From CAVQCX01 sp050050175 (GTDB taxonomy: Bacteria > Pseudomonadota > Gammaproteobacteria > Chromatiales > Chromatiaceae): a stretch of DNA of 10,230 nt. A model generated the notes under the pieces. The model did not search any database. It worked only from the letters and a program-made list of their open reading frames with translations, and was not told the origin of the DNA. Below are positions 7,322-10,230 of this stretch, piece by piece. Every line of letters starts with the position of its first letter. Position 1 is the first letter of the stretch. A program made the translations under genes and the position numbers. The stretch covers positions 1-10,230 of the forward strand of contig JASFUT010000102.1 of assembly GCA_050050175.1 (NCBI GenBank), written 5' to 3'.

Positions 7322-9498
7322 TGGACGCTGAGACCCACAGCAAAGCGCGGCTTGTCGTCCTGGTGGTGGATGATGACGACACCACCCGGATGCTGGCTCG
7401 CCGGTCACTGGAGCTGGCAGGCTTCGAGGTGCTGGAGGCCGAAGACGGGGTCGCGGCCCTGGAGGCGCTGGACCGCGGTCTTCCCGACATCATCCTTTTG
7501 GACGTGGATATGCCGGAGCTGGACGGGTTCGCCACCTGTGCCCGGGTGCGTGCCCGGCCCGGCGGCGACATGCTCCCCATCCTCATGGTGACCGCCTTTG
7601 AAGACGCGGCGTCCATCGACCGTGCTTACGCCGCCGGCGCGACCGACTTCACCACCAAGCCGATCAACTGGTCTTTGCTCAACCACCGGATCCGTTATCT
7701 GCTGCGTGCCAGCGATACGCTCAAGACGCTTGCACGCACCGCCCAGGAGCTGGCCAGGAGCCAGGCGAGTCTGGACATTGCCCAGCGGATCGCCCGCCTG
7801 GGCAACTGGGAATGGGATCCGGCGCAGGACTGGATGTGGTGGTCCGATGAGGTCTACCGAATCCTGGAGCTGCGGCCAGGCGCGGTGGCCCCGTCCCTCG
7901 CGGTCTGGCTCGGGCAGGTGCACCCGGATGACCGGGACGCGGTCAAGTCCTGGTTCGACGAAACCGAGCAGGGGACCGCCTCCACGTCCGTCCGCCATCG
8001 AATCCTGCTGCCCAGCGGCTCGGAATGCCATGTCCAGCACCAGACCTCGCCACTGGACGTTGCCGATGCTCGCTCCGGCGTGGTGTACGGCACGGTGCAG
8101 GATGTGACCGAACGCGTCCGCGCTGAGGACAAGGTGCGCAAGCTGGCCTACTACGATGGCCTCACCAACCTTCTCAACCGCGTGTCTTTTACGGAGCGCC
8201 TGGCCCAGGAAGTGGCGCGTGCCGAGCGCCACGCTTGGAGGCTGGGCGTCCTGTTTCTGGACGTGGACGACTTCAAGCGCATCAACGACACTCTGGGTCA
8301 CAGCGCCGGGGATCTGCTTCTGAAGACCGTTGCCGAGCGCCTGCGGGGCTGCGTGCGTGTCAGCGACACTGTCACGCGTGTCGATTCCTCCCAGGGGTTA
8401 CATCAGGTGGCCCGACTCGGAGGCGATGAGTTCACACTCCTTCTCGTCGACCTGCGACACGGAGAGGATGTGGCCACGGTGGCCACCCGCGTCCTGGAGA
8501 AGCTCTCCATACCTTTCATGCTTGCAGGGAGCGAGACGTTCATCACGTCGAGCATAGGCATCGCCGTCTACCCAGAGGATGGCGAGGACGCAGAGACCCT
8601 GGTCAAGAATGCCGACACCGCCATGTATTTCGCGAAGCGGGCCGGCAAGAACCAGTACCAGTTCTATGACGAGTCCATGAATGCGCTGGCACTTCGCCGC
8701 CTGGCCCTGGATAACAACCTGCGAAGAGCGCTTGAGCGGGGTGAGTTCGCCCTCCACTACCAGCCCCAGATGGATCTTAGGAGCGGGTGTATCGATGCCG
8801 CCGAGGCCCTCCTTCGCTGGCACAATCCGGAGCTCGGTGACGTGTCACCCATGGATTTCATCGCCCTGGCCGAGGAGAACGGCACGATCATTCCTATCGG
8901 GGAGTGGGTGATCCGGACTGCCTGCGCTCAGGCGAAGGCATGGCGGGACGAAGGGCTTGGTATCAGACGCGTTGCGGTGAATGTATCTATCGCCCAGTTC
9001 GTGCAAACCAACTTTGCCGACGTCATAAGAAAGGCGCTGGAAGATGCCGGGCTGGAGCCCGAGGGGCTGGAGCTCGAAGTGACCGAGAGCCTGCTTGCGA
9101 AAGATGTGGAGGGCTCCGTGCGAACCCTGAACGCCCTCAAGGAAATCGGCGTGCAGCTCAGCATCGATGACTTCGGCACCGGATACTCGAGCATGAGTCA
9201 TCTCAAGAACTTTCCTGTGGACAGGATCAAGATAGACCGCTCGTTCGTGACAGGGATCAGCTTGGACCCTGACGACGTTGCCATCACCATGGCCGTTCTC
9301 AGCATGGCAAAGAGCATGCGGCTGAGCGTCGTCGCCGAAGGAGTGGAGACTCAGGAGCAGATGAATTTCTTCCAGGAGAAGCTCTGCGAGCAGGTCCAGG
9401 GCTATTTCCTGAGTCGCCCGGTGCCTGCTGAGGATCTGACGGCCTTCGTCAAAGAATACATGGGGTCAAAGAAGGTCCCGTCGCGCCTGAACAAGTGA
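7321..9498 (+). CDS. REC-PAS-GGDEF-EAL response regulator for c-di-GMP turnover
   Basis: This gene encodes 725 residues, soluble, with no membrane segment. The receiver (about 10-125) has VVDDDD at 15-20, phosphoacceptor Asp61 in LLDVDMPELDG, and Lys113. A PAS of the LGNWEWD type follows (about 140-262). The GGDEF domain (about 272-445) has an intact GGDEF at 367-371, so diguanylate cyclase activity is possible. An RVSD at 346-349 matches the inhibitory RxxD site but lies 17 residues before GGDEF instead of the usual 5, because of an inserted loop. The EAL domain (about 460-710) keeps the catalytic set: Glu495 in EALLRW, Asn554, Glu586 in EVTES, Asp616-Asp617 in DDFGTG, Lys637, Glu673 in AEGVE, and QGYFLSRP. 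It should hydrolyse c-di-GMP. The net activity cannot be told from sequence. The ATG at 7321 overlaps the kinase stop (TGATG), so the protein is almost certainly made with the kinase and is its likely phosphorylation target through the HPt. Confidence 0.95.
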   Translation: MDAETHSKARLVVLVVDDDDTTRMLARRSLELAGFEVLEAEDGVAALEALDRGLPDIILLDVDMPELDGFATCARVRARPGGDMLPILMVTAFEDAASIDRAYAAGATDFTTKPINWSLLNHRIRYLLRASDTLKTLARTAQELARSQASLDIAQRIARLGNWEWDPAQDWMWWSDEVYRILELRPGAVAPSLAVWLGQVHPDDRDAVKSWFDETEQGTASTSVRHRILLPSGSECHVQHQTSPLDVADARSGVVYGTVQDVTERVRAEDKVRKLAYYDGLTNLLNRVSFTERLAQEVARAERHAWRLGVLFLDVDDFKRINDTLGHSAGDLLLKTVAERLRGCVRVSDTVTRVDSSQGLHQVARLGGDEFTLLLVDLRHGEDVATVATRVLEKLSIPFMLAGSETFITSSIGIAVYPEDGEDAETLVKNADTAMYFAKRAGKNQYQFYDESMNALALRRLALDNNLRRALERGEFALHYQPQMDLRSGCIDAAEALLRWHNPELGDVSPMDFIALAEENGTIIPIGEWVIRTACAQAKAWRDEGLGIRRVAVNVSIAQFVQTNFADVIRKALEDAGLEPEGLELEVTESLLAKDVEGSVRTLNALKEIGVQLSIDDFGTGYSSMSHLKNFPVDRIKIDRSFVTGISLDPDDVAITMAVLSMAKSMRLSVVAEGVETQEQMNFFQEKLCEQVQGYFLSRPVPAEDLTAFVKEYMGSKKVPSRLNK

Positions 9499-9518
9499 TC
9501 CGGTGTGCTACAGGGCAG

Positions 9519-9640
9519 CAGCGACTGAGCCCGAAGCGCCGAGGCGGCCGCCGTGCCGGGCGAGGACTGCTCGACTGAGCCGGATCACCCGACGAGCACC
9601 ACCCTGGGCTGCGATGCCGCGGGCGCTGGCCACAGCGGCG
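9519..9640 (+). repeat. Degenerate direct repeat, copy 2
   Basis: This is the partner of 2805-2934 in the same orientation. The exact shared block ATCACCCGACGAGC is at 9584-9597, followed by ACCCTGG and CTGCGATGCCG up to 9619; similarity then fades. It starts about 20 bp after the stop of the GGDEF-EAL gene. Its central inverted repeat has collapsed to the short palindrome GGCGGCCGCC. Compared with copy 1 it lacks a few bases near 9565. Confidence 0.7.
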
Positions 9641-9838
9641 GCTGCACTCAAACTGGGATGCCGTTACGACCGATTGTGGGGACGGGGTATGCGTCGCCAA
9701 TGGGGGAGGGACTGAGGTTGCAGAGGTGGAAATCACACGGAGGGATCCCGAGCAAAGGAAAGGCCGCATCGCGAGCGGCGATGTGATGCGTAACTACCTG
9801 AGTGCTCCCGCAACAACCGGTGGACGCGGCGGCCTCTT

Positions 9839-9859
9839 TATTGGTATTTTAAAACAATA
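9839..9859. other. AT-rich palindromic site
   Basis: TATTG (9839-9843) and CAATA (9855-9859) enclose a perfect TTTTAAAA palindrome (9847-9854). Such an AT block stands out in this GC-rich DNA. It could be an operator or promoter region for the downstream PIN gene, a binding site for a nucleoid protein, or a remnant of an insertion. The sequence does not decide between them. Confidence 0.3.
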
Positions 9860-9974
9860 GGTTACGACCGCATCTTCTCTTTATACCTGAAGATATTCCC
9901 ATCCAGACTGATCGAATCCGATGGTTGTTGTGACCCGAATTCTTTGGCTCCTTCTGTAAGGGCCGGGCGATGAT

Positions 9975-10175
9975 GTGCAGGATGCACGAATGCCGCGTGC
10001 GCATGAATGCGCAGGTGCGGTCCCGGTGCCGCGGCGTCCCTTCGGCAGGGTGTCGTGGTTCGCGAACAGCCAGGTCGCACGAGGTCGGGCCGAGCTAGAG
10101 GCCGCTGTTCTGCCGCATGACGAGAAGGCACCGGAGTTGGCTGTCGAGGAGACACGCGCCGCTCGTAAGCGATGA
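9975..10175 (+). CDS. Small ORF upstream of the PIN gene, possible antitoxin
   Basis: A frame of 66 residues with a GTG at 9975 ends in a TGA that overlaps the ATG of the PIN-domain gene (ATGA at 10172-10175). That is the usual arrangement of antitoxin and toxin genes. The C-terminal part is charged (PHDEKAPELAVEETRAARKR), as in many antitoxin tails. Against it: no clear Shine-Dalgarno sequence, an Arg/Pro-rich N-terminal half, and no recognisable ribbon-helix-helix, AbrB or Phd motif. It may be a real but diverged antitoxin, a truncated or frameshifted one, or a chance frame. In-frame ATGs occur at 9990 and probably elsewhere, so the start is uncertain. Confidence 0.3.
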   Translation: MQDARMPRAHECAGAVPVPRRPFGRVSWFANSQVARGRAELEAAVLPHDEKAPELAVEETRAARKR

Positions 10176-10230
10176 GCCTACCGGTATTCGTCGTCGATAC
10201 GAATGTTGTGGTCGCTGGCCTGTTCACCGG
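10172..10230 (+). CDS. PIN-domain protein, N-terminus only (putative VapC-like toxin)
   Basis: Only the first 19 complete codons lie in the window: MSLPVFVVDTNVVVAGLFT, open to the right edge. The hydrophobic strand followed by Asp-Thr-Asn and a second hydrophobic stretch is the hallmark N-terminus of PIN-domain ribonucleases, in which this Asp (residue 9) is the first metal-binding acidic residue. The spacing and 'VVAGLF' wording resemble the stand-alone PIN proteins annotated as putative toxin components. The start overlaps the stop of the small upstream frame by 4 nt, and no strong ribosome binding site is seen, so coupling is likely if the small frame is real. The remaining acidic residues lie outside the window. 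Confidence 0.7.
   Translation, partial: MSLPVFVVDTNVVVAGLFT

Larger units (their letters stand above)
9499..9971. other. Gene-free region after the operon
   Basis: No supportable gene. It begins with repeat copy 2 (9519-9640), which contains the palindrome GGCGGCCGCC (9543-9552). A hairpin CATCGC/GCGATG with a 5-nt loop lies at 9767-9783. From about 9835 to 9960 base composition shifts to clearly AT-richer sequence, including the palindrome at 9839-9859. No terminator with a T tract follows the GGDEF-EAL gene, so the operon may end within the structured repeat. Confidence 0.5.

Noticed and set aside
9862..10227. Minus-strand open frame of 121 codons at the right edge
   Set aside because: It is antisense to the PIN gene start, and its translation is His/Pro/Arg-rich without motifs.

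Overview
The window is GC-rich chromosomal DNA with compact overlapping genes. It carries a periplasmic rhodanese, a BarA-type hybrid kinase with an internal HPt domain, a GGDEF-EAL protein and a TlpA-like thioredoxin. This suggests a high-GC proteobacterium, perhaps a sulfur-metabolising gammaproteobacterium. No rRNA or other marker is present, so that placement is inference from style and gene content.

Layout. Positions 1-785 hold no convincing gene, only a few hairpins. On the minus strand lie a small secreted protein of unknown function (786-1325) and a secreted TlpA/ResA-like thiol oxidoreductase (1835-2323). Positions 2324-3260 are gene-free and contain the first copy of a degenerate repeat of about 125 bp (2805-2934), then a good sigma70-type promoter candidate (3172-3200). 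On the plus strand follows a tight three-gene operon: an exported tandem rhodanese (3261-4058), a 1088-residue membrane hybrid histidine kinase (4055-7321) and a 725-residue REC-PAS-GGDEF-EAL protein (7321-9498). The reading frames overlap by 4 nt (ATGA) and 1 nt (TGATG). The second copy of the repeat, in the same orientation, starts about 20 bp after the operon (9519-9640). A gene-free stretch with an AT-richer patch follows. At the right edge is the start of a PIN-domain protein (10172 onward, cut by the window), possibly the toxin of a toxin-antitoxin pair.

How the genes may work together. The operon reads as one signalling unit. The exported rhodanese would handle a sulfane-sulfur or thiol species in the periplasm. 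The kinase has a helical periplasmic sensor and a cytoplasmic PAS with a clustered Cys/His motif, and would phosphorylate internal receivers and its HPt domain. The HPt would pass phosphate to the receiver of the third protein and so tune c-di-GMP turnover. This link between rhodanese chemistry and c-di-GMP is the best candidate here for a little-described system. It rests on gene coupling and domain content, not on any functional evidence in the sequence.
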